A stretch of DNA of 64,000 nucleotides, taken from CBDIHP01 sp965279195. Lineage in GTDB: Bacteria > Planctomycetota > Planctomycetia > Isosphaerales > Isosphaeraceae. The translations under genes were made by a program, and so were the position numbers. The notes under the pieces were generated by a model. It was not told where the DNA came from. It made no database searches and was given only the letters and a program-made list of their open reading frames with translations. Shown here one piece after another: positions 34,601 through 43,296 of this stretch. The stretch is taken from positions 197,123 through 261,122 of the forward strand of contig CBDIHP010000038.1 of assembly GCA_965279195.1 (NCBI GenBank), read 5' to 3'. Each line of letters begins with the position of its first letter. The stretch's first letter is position 1.

Positions 34601-37600
34601 CGCCGCCCGCCAGGCCGATGGCCGCCAGCCCGGCCGAGAGCGCCCCGGCGACCGCAAAGGCCTTGAAGTCGTCGATCGCGGAGACGACGACGTCCTGGTC
34701 GACGCCCCCCTGCGCCCCGCCCTGGTTGATCCGGGCGGAGTCGCCGATGAAGGCGTAGGTATTGGCATTCACGAATTCGATCGTGACCGTGCCGGCGAAG
34801 CCGACGGTGCCGGCGAGCGTGCCGGCCGCCGCGATGTTGAACAGCGACTCGACCGAGTGGGCCTGGACGGCGAGGCCGCGGACGTTCCGGGTGCCGTAGA
34901 CCCCGAGGTTGCTGACCGTGCCGTCGTAGATGGCCGTCGTGCCGGCCCGGTTGCCCCGGGCGTTGACCACCGCCGAGTCGCCGACGTAGGCCCGGGTGTC
35001 CTTGGCGATGTGCACGAAGTCGAGCGCGGCGCCCAGGCCCGCGCCGCTGAGGGACGCGTTGCCTGCGATCATCGTCGAGATCGTCTGGCTGTCCGCGGTG
35101 ACCGCCACGTTGCCGTCGGCGTCGGTCACCGATGTGCCCGCCAGGTAGGCGTAGGTGTTGACATCGATGTCGATCAGGCTGAGCGAGCCGACCACCACGC
35201 CGAACCCGCCGCTGACCCCGGCCGAGATCGGCAGCGTGTGGACCAGCGAATTGGCGTCCACGACCACGTCGCCGAGCGAGCGGACGACGGTCCCCGGCCC
35301 GACGTAGGACTCGGTGGTGAAGTCGCCCGAGAGCGCGGCGAATCCGGGGTTCACCGCCCCCTCGCCGATGGCCAGCGTGCCGGCGACGTTGAGCTGGTAC
35401 CAGTTGGTGCCCGACGTCACGAGCACGCCCTGGGCCTCGCTGGCCCCGCCGAGGTCGGGGTTGATCGCGGCGTTCGCGCCGATGGCCGCGCGGGTGACCA
35501 CGTCGGGCAGGACGAGGTTGCCCGAGATCTGGACCGCCCCCTGGGCGACGCCGCCGCTGACGGCGAAGGTCCGGTGCCGGGTATCGGTCACCGCCGAGAC
35601 GGCCAGGCCCCGGGCCTGGCGGGACTTCGGCGCGATGTCCGAATCCGCCGAGAGTGCCGCGTCTCGGATGTTGTTGTAGTTCTTGACCACCGGCGGCTTG
35701 TAGGGCGAGGTGGAGGAGTAGTTGGAGTAGGTCGTGAGGAAGTCGCCGGTGTCGACCGTGGTGGCGGGGTCGAGGCCGCGGGCGATCACGACGGCCCCGT
35801 CTCCGATCAGGGCCTGGGTGTCCTGGTTGACCAGCGTGATCGCGGCCGAGCCGCCGACGCTGGCGGTCGAGCTGCCCGTGATGCTGCCGGCGACCGCCAG
35901 GACTTCGAGGTCGCCCCGCGCGGCGACGACGACGTTGCCGTCGGCGGTGACCTGGGCGTAGTCGCCGACGGTGGCGTGGGTGTCGAGGTCGAGCCGTGAG
36001 CCGCTGCCGGAGAGGCCGACGCCCGCCCCGCTGCCGCCGATGGCGATCGAGCCGGCGACGGAGAGGATGTTGTCGTTCGAGCGGGCCTTGACCTCCACGT
36101 CGTCGGCCGCGTTGACGATCGCGCCCTGGCCGATCGCCGCGAGGGTGGACTTGGTGATCTCGGCCGCCTCGGCCCCGGCCCCGATGCCGACGGACCCGGA
36201 GAGGGCGACCTGGCCTGCGAATCCCTGGAGGTGGAGCCGGTCGTCGGCCCGGACGGTCACGTCGGCCGCGCTGTCGACCCGGGCCAGGGATCCGATCCCC
36301 GCGCCGGTGTCCTGGTTCAGCTTGGTGAAGGTGACCGACCCGGCCGCCCCGATCTTGCCCGCGCCGGCGGCTCCGCCGGCGATGGTCAGAATCTCCGCGT
36401 CGTTGGTGGCCCCGACGGCCACGCCCCGGACGCTGGTGGCGACGGGTTCGTTCGAGCCGTCGCGGTCGCCGAGGTAGGCGGTGGTGGTCGGCGTGAGGGC
36501 GTCGGCCCGGATCACGGCGGACTCGCCCACGGTGGCGTGGGTGGTGTCGTCCTCGAGGATCGCGACGACGGAGATCCCGAAGCCGCCGGTCTTGCCGATC
36601 CCGACGGCCCCGGCGACCGCGGTGGTGTCCTCGGCGTGGTCGGCGGCGACGACGATGTGTCCCCCCGCACGGACGATGGACCGGTCGCCGATCGAGGCCG
36701 CGGTGGTGTTGTCGGTGTCGAGCGCGACGGCCGATCCCTCGACGCCGAACTCGGCGCCGCCGACGGCCGCGGCCACGGCGATGGTCGTGCCGGTCGCCTG
36801 CGCCTCGACGCGCACGTCCCCCCTGGCCTGGACGATGGCCGCGTCGCCGATCCGCGCGAGCGTGGTGCGGTCGTGGTCGAGCACGGTCGCGGCCAGGCCG
36901 AGGCCGAACTGCTTGGCCCCCTGGAAGCCGCCGGCGACCTCGATCGCGGAGGTGTCGTGGTCGGCCCGGAGCCGCACGCCCGGGACGGCGTCCGGGGCGA
37001 GGATGCCGGGCAATGCGGTGACGATCGCGCGGTCGCCGATGCTGGCCTCGGTCGTGGTGTCCTTGATCGAGATGACGCCCGAGCCCTGGACGCCGGCCTT
37101 CTGGGTCGAGATCACCACGCCGCCGGCGATGTTGAGCAGGTCCTCGGTGACGGTGGCGTCGAGGATCACGCCCCGGCCGGAGGGGCCCGAGCCGTCGGGG
37201 TCGGCCGCCGCGGCGCCCCGGCCCTGCGCGTTGACGATGGCCCCGTCGCCGATCGTGGCCTTGACGGAGCGGTCCATGAGCGTCAGGCCGATCGAGACGC
37301 CGATGCCGGCCTCCTTGCCGCCGGCCCCGGCGCCGGCGACGATCACCTCGTCGTAGTCGTGGTGGGCGTCGAGGAAGAGGGTCCCGGCGGCGGAGACGTT
37401 GGCCCCGTCGCCGATCGTGGCCTCGATCGTCGGGTCGATCTGGACGGCGGCGGCCGAGCCGGCGGCGCCGGTGCCGCCGCTCGTCGCCCCGGCGATGGCC
37501 GCGCCGATGGTGTAGAGGTCGTGGTCGCCGATCGCCGACACCACGACGTCGCCGCCGGTGTTGTTGACGACGACGCCCGGCGCGATGGTCGCCTTGACCG

Positions 37601-40600
37601 TGGGATCGACGATGTCGAGCGCGACGGCGGCGCCGACGGCGAACTTGGTGTCGGTGCCGGTGGCGAAGGTCAGGGCGGCGGCGATGTTCCAGAGGTCGAG
37701 CTCGTCGTCGGCCCGGACGGTGGTCGGGCCGGCGGTCACGAAGGCCTGCGTGCCGGCGCCCAGCTCGGCGACGGTGTCGGTCCAGAGCCGGACGAATCCG
37801 AGCGAGCCGGCGACCGAGTTCTTGTTCTTGGACCCCGAGGCCCCGGCCGAGCCGACGACGATCAGGTTGTCGGAGTCGGCCGTGACGGAGAGGGTGCCGG
37901 CGTCGATGCGGACGTTGCCGGTGTAGGCGTGCGTGTCCTGGTCGAGCCGGGTGACGCCGAAGGCGCCGCCGATGCCCGAGTTGTTCGCACCCGCCCAGCT
38001 CCCGATGCCGCTGATGTACCAGCCGTCGGACCGGGCGTCGATCGCGACGGTGCCGGGGACGAGGACCGGGCCGGTGTCGGCGACGTACGCCTCGGTGGTC
38101 TCGTCGATCCAGTGGAAGACGGCCGCGCCCGAGAGCGCGAAGCCCCCCTCCCGGGTGTCGACCGGCTGCTGAGCGAAGCCGCTGTCGTCGACCTCGCTGA
38201 AGAGGAACTCGTCGTTGTTCTCGGCCGTGTTCAGGTTGCCCTTGCCGACGGCGCCCGAGATCGAGAAGGCCCAGTATCGCGAGGAGGTGTCGGCCTTGAC
38301 GTTGAGGTTCCGGGCGGAGACCCCGGCGGCCGAGCCCGGGGTGGTGGCGTTGGTGTCGCCGATGAAGGCCCGGGTCTGGATGTCGGCGACGTTGATCCCG
38401 CCGGAGATGCCGACGCCGGCGGTCCCGCCGACGACCAGGCCGCCGGTGGCGTTGGCGAGGAAGACGTCCTGCGTGGCCAGGACGTTCACGGTCTCGCGGG
38501 CCACGATCCGGGCGGTGTCCTCGACCCAGGCCTCGGACTTGCCGGTCATGTCGAAGAACGCGATCGACCCCTCGAACGCGTACTTGTCGGCCGCCGCGCC
38601 GGCCTGGACGATCTCCAGGTTGTAGTGGAAGGCGTCGCTGGAGACGGTGACGTCGCGGGCGGCCCGGATCGCCGCGCGGTCGCCGACGTGGGCCCTCGCG
38701 CCGTTGTCATAGACGATCACGTCCCCCATGCCGCCGAAGGCGCCCTTGTCCCCCTGCGTCCCGAAGGCCCCCTTGAACTTCAAGGCGCTGGCCTGGCCCG
38801 CGACGTTCAGCGTGCTGACCGAGCTGCTGGCGGTGACGCTCACGTCCTGGCTTGAGGAGGCGAGACGGCTGGTGTCCTGATTGATCCGGGCGTCGTCGCC
38901 GATGCTGGCGTCGGAGTGGTTCCCCAGGTCGAGGTAGGTGATGCCGAAGGCGATGCCGACCGCGTCGTCGTTGGTGCCCGACGCGCCGGAGTAGACGAGG
39001 GTGTTCGCCATGCCGGATAGCTCGGAGCCGGTGAACAGGGCCGACTTGACCACGTCGGTGGCCAGGTCGATGAAGTCCGCGACCGTGTAGCCCTGGTCGT
39101 AGGTGCTGGTGATCTCGTCGGTGGTCTTCGGCGTGTGGCTGTCGGGCAGGGCGAGGTCGAGGCCCAGGTACTCGAAACGGCGGGGCCGATACGCCTCGGC
39201 ATTGACCCGCACCCCCTGGTTGCCGTCGACCTGCGCGCCGTTGCCGATCGTCGCGGTGGCGTCGTTGTCGGTCAACGCGACGTTCACGGCGCCGCCGAGG
39301 CTGAGCTTCTTGGCGTTGCCGGCGCTGGCCGAGGCGCTCGCCTGGAAGTCGTCGGTCGCGCGTGCGGTCACGCTCACCATCCCGTTGGCGGTGACCTTCG
39401 CGCCCCCGTCGATCGAGGCGCGGGCGGTGTTGTCGCTGTCGCTCACGTTGACCGCGCCGGCCAGCGACAGCTTGCTGTCCTCGTTCGGCGTCTTGACGCT
39501 CTGCCCGAGCTTCTGGGTGACGCTGAACTTCGAGAGCAGGGAGCCGACGCCCTTGATCATCGAGCCGACGACCGGCTTGTTCTGGAGCGAGTCGATCACC
39601 GAGGAGCTCGCCCGGGTGACGTTCTCGGGGCGGTCGGACTGGGCGACGACGTTGACGCTCCCCCGCGCCACCACGGTGCCGGCGACGCCGACGTCGACGG
39701 TGGAGTTGTAGTCGCCGACGGTGACGCAGATGCCGAAGGCCACCGACTTGCTGCTCTGGAACCCGATCGAGCTGGCGGTCTGGCTGATGTGGTCCTCGTT
39801 GGTCGAGGAGAATTGCACGTTGCCGCCGCTGACCCTCGCGGGCGACGCCAGCCGGATCGTCGAGGTCGCGTCGGTGCGGCCGTAGGAGGCGACGAGGTTG
39901 CCCACCGCCCCCTTCGACGGCACGGAGAGCGACATGTCGAGCGAGGTGGCGGTCGAGGTCGTGACCGAGACATCCCCCTGCGCGTTGATCTGGGCGTTGC
40001 CCAGGATCCAGACCGTCGCCGTGGGGGCAACCTTGGCGTAGTTGAAGCCGAGATAGGCGCCGATCGTGTCGACCGAGGCCTCGGCCGAGGCGCTCGCCGT
40101 CACCCGCACGGAACCGGACCCCTCGATCATCGCGCCCGAGTTCACCACGACGGTCGCGGTCGGCTCGACCCGGATCACGGCGGCGAGCAGCGAGAGGTCT
40201 TCGAGGAATTCGAGCAGCGGGGCGTCGGAGGCGGTCACCTCGTCGGCCAGCTCGTTCTCCGGGGTGACGAGCTGGGCGTCGGAGTCGCCGAAGGGGTCCT
40301 TCGTTTCGCCGGTGTTGGCGTAGACGGCGCTCAGGAGGTTCGTCCCCCCCTGCACCGTCGAGCCGTTGCCGACGATGAGGTCGAGCTTGCCGTCGCCGGT
40401 GACGTCGGCGAGCTCGACGTCCCAGGCCTGCTGGACGTCCTCGTGGGCGTCGGCGGCGTCGAACTTGCCGTCGGTCGCCAGCTTATTGGTATAGAGCCGG
40501 ACGGGGCCGTCGTTGTTGGCGACGATGAGGTCGGGCTTGCCGTCGCCGTTGAGGTCGGCGACGGTGATCGCGGTGCTGTCGAAGGCGTCGCCGCCGACGG

Positions 40601-42161
40601 CGGACGCGGAGACGCCCTGGAAGGGCGAGCCGGTCGCGTTGGTGAGGAACACGAGGGGCGCGGCCTTGGATCGGGCGATGGCGAGGTCGAGCCGGCCGTC
40701 CCCGTTCAGGTCGGCGGCGACCATGTCGGTCGCGCCCGCCGTGCCCGCGACCGTGACGGCGACGGAGCCCGCGAACGGGTTGGCGGTGAAGGAGCCGAGG
40801 GTCGGTAGGGTGTTGGGGTAGAACCGCGCCGAGGCCCCCCCGACGCTGGCGACGAAGTCGATCCCCGCGCCGCCGCCGTCGAAGTCGCCGACGGCGATCG
40901 TCGTCGCCCCGATCGGGACGACCTCGTACGAGGCCGCGCTCAGGACCGAGCCGGCGCCGCTGAGGTAGACCTTCCCCATGGCGTCGGAGGAGGCCGTGAT
41001 CAGGTCAAGCCGGCCGTCCTGGTTGAAGTCCGCGAGCTTGAGGTCGTTGATCGCGCCGGCGGTGTCGAGCACGACCGGGACGGAGCCCGCGAACGGGTCA
41101 TCGCCGCCCTTGTTCAGGAGGTACACGACCTTGCCGTCGCCCGTGCCCAGGACGACGTCGGGCCGGCCGTCCTTGTTGAGGTCGCCGGCGGCGATGGCGG
41201 TGGTGAGGTAGCCGCCGGTGATGTCCTTGGCCGCCACGAGCTCGAGCGGCTGGTCGGTGCCGTTGTTGAGGTAGAGCCGGGTGGCGCCGCCGTTGTTGCC
41301 GGTCACCAGGTCGATGCGGCCGTCGCCGTTGAAGTCGGCCGTGGCGATCGCCCGGGTGTCGTCGGCGATGTCGGTCTCGAGGTCGAGGGTCTTGGAGTTG
41401 GTCGCCGTGGCGTCGATGCTGATCGCCTTGCCGGTGATCCGGGCCGCGCCGATGGCGATCGTCGCCGTCGGGTCGACCGAGTTGATCTTGATCAGCCCGA
41501 GGCCCCACTCCGAGACGCTCTCGTCGCGGGCGGTGATCGTGACGTCGCCGCCGGGGAACGTCCGGTAGATCGAGCCCGAGCCCGAGCCGTGGGCCAGCAG
41601 GCGGGAGCTGTCGGCGACCACGATCGCGGGGGCGACCAGCGTGATCGGGCCGGAGGTCGCGATCGAAGGCGCGGTGCCGGGGTCCTGGTTGGCGTTGATC
41701 TTCCGCGTCGAGAGGGTCGCGCCCTGGACCAGGATCGACTGCGAGTCGACGCTGATGCCCCCCGCCGAGACGAGCGTCGACGCGCCGCCGGCGAAGGTGA
41801 CGCCGTCGAGGTCGGTGACGCTGAGGTTGCCCGTGAGCCTGATGGTTCCCTGGATGGTGGCGTCGAGGTCGTCCACGCCGTCGGGGCCGTCGACGCTGAG
41901 GCTCGCGACGTTCGAGGCCGCGTAGGAGCCGACGAGCGTGCTGCCCGAGTAGACCGAGACGGTGCCGGTGTTGCCGATGATGTTCGCGCGGTCCCCTTCG
42001 GCCGAGAGCAGGACGCTGAGCTGGCCCGCGGTGAGGTTGGCGGTCACGACGGGGGTGAGGCGGTCTTCCAGGCGTTCCAGATGCGCGGCCGGCTTGAAGC
42101 GACGCTTACGATCCCGAGCTTTGCGGTCCGCCTTCGACGACTTCTTCCGGTCATGGAACAT
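28665..42161 (-). CDS. Giant exported repeat protein (4498 aa) with FG-GAP propeller and beta-solenoid repeats
   Basis: The start at 42161 (AGGAG about 8 nt upstream, MFHDRKKSSKADRKARD) leads into a long basic N-terminus and LERLEDRLTPVVTA, the planctomycete export motif. Residues 270-640 form a seven-unit FG-GAP/VCBS-type propeller with Ca-binding loops such as DFNGDGRIDL, DLNKDGRPDV, DFNQDGRLDL, DLNGDGKPDL and DVTGDGKLDL. Residues 690-3420 hold dozens of degenerate repeats of about 60-70 residues centred on IGDxAxVxAxGDVxVxA. This pattern resembles LktA-type filamentous adhesins and predicts a very long beta-solenoid. Further beta-rich domains follow. The last 90 residues are PKD-like (VFAWDLNGDGIDDFFGRTQTL, YTIRLRVTDNLGNTAFTTVTLV). 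There is no LPXTG, autotransporter barrel or other sorting signal at the C-terminus. It is probably a cell-surface or secreted adhesin. Confidence 0.9.
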   Translation of the reverse strand: MFHDRKKSSKADRKARDRKRRFKPAAHLERLEDRLTPVVTANLTAGQLSVLLSAEGDRANIIGNTGTVSVYSGSTLVGSYAASNVASLSVDGPDGVDDLDATIQGTIRLTGNLSVTDLDGVTFAGGASTLVSAGGISVDSQSILVQGATLSTRKINANQDPGTAPSIATSGPITLVAPAIVVADSSRLLAHGSGSGSIYRTFPGGDVTITARDESVSEWGLGLIKINSVDPTATIAIGAARITGKAISIDATATNSKTLDLETDIADDTRAIATADFNGDGRIDLVTGNNGGATRLYLNNGTDQPLELVAAKDITGGYLTTAIAAGDLNKDGRPDVVLGTGDGKVVYLLNKGGDDPFAGSVPVVLDTAGAINDLKLADFNQDGRLDLITASSDAMGKVYLSGAGSVLSAASYEVVPIGATTIAVGDFDGGGAGIDFVASVGGASARFYPNTLPTLGSFTANPFAGSVAVTVAGTAGATDMVAADLNGDGRLDLAIARSKAAPLVFLTNATGSPFQGVSASAVGGDAFDSTAITVADLNGDGKPDLIVANNDGPVRLYTNKLATDGKFDAADAHEDVQQAWDVELADVTGDGKLDLIVGNGSTVQGGTNLLSAVYANTGETKDPFGDSDAQLVTPENELADEVTASDAPLLEFLEDLSLLAAVIRVEPTATVVVNSGAMIEGSGSVRVTASASAEASVDTIGAYLGFNYAKVAPTATVWILGNAQINAQGDVSVTTSTATSLDMSLSVPSKGAVGNLVASYGRTDATSTIRLASPARVSGGNVQFSSTNEDHISQTASSIGFQSSKSVAFGICVTVGDYNSTVDVGVAGTVVARGSVNVVAQSDRPENVTRASSSVIDSLQNKPVVGSMIKGVGSLLSKFSVTQKLGQSVKTPNEDSKLSLAGAVNVSDSDNTARASIDGGAKVTANGMVSVTARATDDFQASASASAGNAKKLSLGGAVNVALTDNDATATIGNGAQVDGNQGVRVNAEAYRPRRFEYLGLDLALPDSHTPKTTDEITSTYDQGYTVADFIDLATDVVKSALFTGSELSGMANTLVYSGASGTNDDAVGIAFGITYLDLGNHSDASIGDDARINQDTSRLASSSQDVSVTASSSVSTLNVAGQASALKFKGAFGTQGDKGAFGGMGDVIVYDNGARAHVGDRAAIRAARDVTVSSDAFHYNLEIVQAGAAADKYAFEGSIAFFDMTGKSEAWVEDTARIVARETVNVLATQDVFLANATGGLVVGGTAGVGISGGINVADIQTRAFIGDTNATTPGSAAGVSARNLNVKADTSSRYWAFSISGAVGKGNLNTAENNDEFLFSEVDDSGFAQQPVDTREGGFALSGAAVFHWIDETTEAYVADTGPVLVPGTVAIDARSDGWYISGIGSWAGANNSGIGGAFGVTRLDQDTHAYTGNVRIDAGTLSVTADSDNLIVVGSAGASGSKNKNSVAGSLGFVRLWTDTVAELGAGTQAFVTAGPTTVRADDELDLWNIAAALTFATGTDTKFAVGAAVALDIVDPTVKATIAPGVVVNNTGGDVVVSAIGDHDLYTIGAAIAGATSGGTGAAGSAAAVQIDPTIEATIGDGANVSAAGTLFLDAHHDYDEVIVAGAGAGGKEAGIGVSIGLTLMDRSVKATIGDGAIVNAQGRGAAAADPDGSGPSGRGVILDATVTEDLLNIAGGVVISTQKAGVQGSGVISIKDTTTEASIGDRAIVTALPGILAPDAVPGVRLRADHDTSAIEVAGGFQGAKQFGLGLAATVLDHDRTTLARIGDAAIVQARGDVRVEAQATGTTIAVAAAVGGAEFGVEGSAVALDTDNTTAASIGDRSIVRAGGHIVVAADHAEDTTAVAGAVGIGKTGGFGISVVAILEDDTTHATVGESAVIRADALTPTTTAYLGDRDGSNEPVATSVRGVAVGATNDAEILTIAGGAAGAGKIGAAGSVTFTKLNQDTGAGIGSLARVDSAADVTVRADDRLHLQGFAGQVALSGSVGIGAGAEAAEITKSTLAAIGQGAIVNAADDVEVKARSNDNILSVAGSIAIGGSGAGVGLSGSGSRLDLDTHATVGDYAQVTADGNVVVAARGDLEVLAVAGSITGSSTASVGGSAAITLVNQDTQALIGDGAVVIARGLDPATTVDTGDFLTTYSNYSSTSPYKPPVVKNYNNIRDAALSADSDIAPKSRQARGLAVSAVTDTRHRTFAVSGGVAQGAVQISGNLVLPDVVTRAAIGANAAINPDLGGASEAQGVLVTSGTNWYQLNVAGTLAIGEGAVNPGFAALSGDFTTESYVGPGTVVRSLGDVVVDANSLVHTLPISAGVSGGFGVVVGSLSLIDIDVNTYAYLAGTSVTDADGNVAVTADSQTISTMIAGNASLSGAGLGAALDFVHIAKDTRAYVGDSAVVNARGNRAGTTAIYDGTVSNLGVYGTRNVRGLAVQAHSVESLFNIAAAGTLAGTVGFAGTVTIEFVNANTYAFIGDSARINQGGAQGGVDQDVVVSAIDDFKAFAVAGALSAGLAAIGLAGGVDVGILRNDTRAYIGNDAQVDARDDVDVEAKALRDIQSYAVSVGAGTVGLGAAVSVWSIGGTLSSTGLTSLIGDGKTLQDTSDYIDDALSTSTLSGLFDGYSDDTDQGDLFNRIAEGTASGDAPAGSADLLGSSAPVQTFAGIGARARVNAGGSIDVHSSETIDVRNIGGGGYLGLFTTIGGSPAILTIDSSTAAAVNASARLEAGDEIKVRAKQYNTAQLRSYGGSLGGFIALTVQYATIEDNSDVSATIGDGVVIPQADSVLVDARLVRNLATYAFGGNGSLGLAGGAAIAATYADGSATASIGDSARIGAEPGQSVGSVTVTAFAQDELYATAYGVQVGIGAGAYNLGGTYSTPTVTARIGAGADVEASSTDIRVDASTQAILSSSIRGVDVGGLSIGLAKSTTSAKPTVTAEVDDLATVVAARDLIIDASAEVYSAAAGDASGGGLLKGHGTEVNAYAEPEVLARIGTDAHATAGRDASVTAGTIMHVFSTAGGITVSGLEVGGNYATATITPQTHAVIADRARLLAGRDITIDATNVGDRTEDGVTKAGIVVYAQGSSGALVGAVGSEATLNLAPEASARVSQGALVDAVGQLDLHAKNRLFPNISADNNIYSLLSIGSTHTYININRPDYNDAGEGANTLAKADAGSHIEASGLRVRAESDLHIVNLSDAYQFGVGLAGSGYSDIALTTETRAEIDGSARGLTSLQLRAEDDLLVSATAKENADGIGGVSAEFTMDADTRVRAVVGKNASLRAPSISIRALAPDRIVNVSANAENDGASKTNTDAELIFDSLVEVNLGELAEVIARDTLALEARADYSGFTSQAISDVEGISGASATATTDVNSSAYVGLVAGSVVQAPDISIKAVTIARTIASATKTNNGNSSAGTQNLTEDHYANIGVTGTIRLTSDIANRLIIAADGSVDPTSTITPQTTADGIVVPTVKVSSSDAKPLSLILESKADGKAGGLVGTGKVEVVRDNNLEIVNNSNRNLILGIINLEAGQSPYTYVNSTAGSIAVFFDNHQTLSVENTSASDVIFSNAAIVESGTIRVVNRGGNILYPTTFRSAARFFDLQAPNGSIGQANQPLQLTFEGGGDIAASAGLDAWLSVDRRGTREIGQINGVWVYNEPATISSIVAGRDASIVLLPSQGITPAGATVTVRSDYDLQSLQAGRNASYDNRNGHTRLTQVVAGNAIDVRTGGQFFGIPNGSQNLIAPQAVVVATQGVDLFRTAVDRLAVRAGAGQAWFVDQLGSGTWTLAQIGDVNGISAGGSILLQSANRSIAAEGAIGGGNDVTISSGGSIDVYGGINAGRDLNLTATRGVTFRANSLTTTVRNLTAAAGTDFAVEQGARLNSLGFINVRGAHDVLLAPGSALAATGDIIIVGAESPQSASVKLLGQITSATSVTAAAGGGASGVGVSSIEVGGSIDSPSSKVTVYRGVNAVRVNAVEVGKTVTINSFSGTHAVTVGDGLLAGIKGNLVVARDPNNFTRQLTLNVNATGAPVSGQMTSSQITGLGMAGNIQFANLAALNVNLGNGRDTFSVLSVPATTLTTVNGGGNTDDIRVLLDGINGPATVNAPNSTITLWYQADPTTLATQAARLSYSGDVLILDASNQNSAATWSYDGRGVKVRGTELARSTGFASLGLFAGKSTADRLDIRTNVAGGQYAEVNASFIYLANYPSTGSGGPLIYPTGFETVSITTEGGNDSIKVVETNPGTTLLIATNGGNDQINVLGIGLLGADNAKSVVQADAGAGNDLIYLDNSTPGGIAVLVPNLGTDTVDIRQTPTGQQTSVQIGQDDDTISILGDRLGSSVNIKGAGIATGLLYIDTQGKTIDRTRSTGLPVDGPPAPGAVGSLFATGTTGGVFFSDVKSFNIVAPPVAKVTNADASNRITIRLGQSLSLTAQGHTRPNSVFAWDLNGDGIDDFFGRTQTLTAATLNAYGIRTIGNYTIRLRVTDNLGNTAFTTVTLVVTR

Positions 42162-42522
42162 CGCGGCAACTCCTGGAGGGTAGGTCAGATGGTCACTATC
42201 GGCGCGCACGGCGAACGGGGGCCGCCGAGCGGCCGTCCCGCGTCCGGATTGATCGCGTCCCTTTCCGCGCCGCCTCGATGAGTCACGGCGCGTCGCCTCA
42301 CGAGGGAGGGATCGCCGCGCTGTAACACGCCCCGGGCATTTTTTTGCGCGGCCCTGTCGCGGCGGGGCAACGCGCGTCTCGGGATGTGGACAGCCGCGCC
42401 CCGGCCGTCAGGCCGCGAGCCTGACGGTGGGATCGACTGTGATGTTCATGGGAATGACGCGATCGGGTCGGGATCGGCTCCCGATCGCGGCGTCGCCCGA
42501 TGGGTGCCGCGTCGCACCCGGA
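42162..42522. other. Intergenic region upstream of the giant gene
   Basis: This 361-bp gap lies between two minus-strand genes. It contains a 7-bp hairpin, GTCAGGC-CGCGA-GCCTGAC (42407-42425), which may end transcription of the sigma gene, and a T7 tract near 42340. No gene is seen. The promoter of the giant gene must be here. Confidence 0.45.
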
Positions 42523-43122
42523 TCAGTCGATCAATTCGCCGAGTTCCGCCCTGAGGCGGCGGAGGACGCGGCTCTTGGCCATCCGGACGGCGTTGGCCGA
42601 GATGCCGAGCTCGGCGGCGACGTCGGTGGCGGCCTGGCCGTCGACGGCGGTGCGCCAGAAGGCCTGCCAGCTCTTGGCCTCGAACTCGCCCTGGATCATG
42701 GCCAGGGCGCGGGTGTAGAGGTCGCTGTGCTGGCTCTTCTCGTCGGGGTCGAGTGCGGCCGAGGCCCCCTCGGCGCCGTCCTGGATCTCCTGGAGCCGGC
42801 CGTAGGCGGTTGAGCCGCCGGCGGGGCCGAGCTGGCCGTCCTGCTTCCGCCAGTATTCGGCCACCTTGTTGTGGGCGATCCCCCGCAGCCAGCCCCGGAA
42901 CGTGTCGTCCGGGCGGTCGCGGCGGAAGGCCCCGATCCCCGACGACGCCGCGGCCCAGACGTCCTGAACGAGGTCGGGCACGTCCCGCCTCGGGACCCCC
43001 CGGCGCTCGCACCAGAAGCTCACCAGCGGGGCATACAGCTCGATCACACGGTTCCAGCCCGCGCTGTCGCCCTCGCGGATGCGCTGGAGCAATGTGACGG
43101 AGGTCTGCTCTTCGGCCGCCAT
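42523..43122 (-). CDS. ECF-type sigma factor linked to a Ser/Thr kinase
   Basis: The 199-residue protein starts MAAEEQTSVTLLQRIREGDSAGW at 43122. Region 2 is seen as YAPLVSFWCERRGVPRRDVPDLVQDVWAA with FRGWLRGIAHNKVAEYWRK. Region 4 has VDGQAATDVAAELGISANAVRMAKSRVLRRLRAEL, a helix-turn-helix. Region 1.1 and 3 are absent, as expected for ECF members. The gene is divergent from a kinase that carries an anti-sigma-type zinc motif. Planctomycetes are known to pair ECF sigma factors with Ser/Thr kinases. Confidence 0.93.
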   Translation of the reverse strand: MAAEEQTSVTLLQRIREGDSAGWNRVIELYAPLVSFWCERRGVPRRDVPDLVQDVWAAASSGIGAFRRDRPDDTFRGWLRGIAHNKVAEYWRKQDGQLGPAGGSTAYGRLQEIQDGAEGASAALDPDEKSQHSDLYTRALAMIQGEFEAKSWQAFWRTAVDGQAATDVAAELGISANAVRMAKSRVLRRLRAELGELID

Positions 43123-43296
43123 TCGTTGCGATCTCGCCCCGTGGAGAGGTTGCCTTCTGGGCTGGGGTGCATCGTATGGGATCGCCCGGGGGTGGTGCAA
43201 CGATTTGCGCGGAAAGTCGTGTTACACTCACTCGATAGATTGGGGAGGTGCCCCTCGCCCCAGGTGGTGGCCCCCCTCCCGGAGCGTGCGATCCTT

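Noticed and set aside
28500..35999. A 2499-codon open frame on the plus strand opposite the giant repeat protein gene
   Set aside because: It is a GC-driven shadow: its product is a run of Asp/Gly/Val/Arg without domains, and it is antisense to a gene with clear domain structure and export motif.
36231..38855. An 874-codon open frame on the plus strand, also antisense to the giant gene
   Set aside because: Same low-complexity composition and no ribosome-binding site or recognisable fold.
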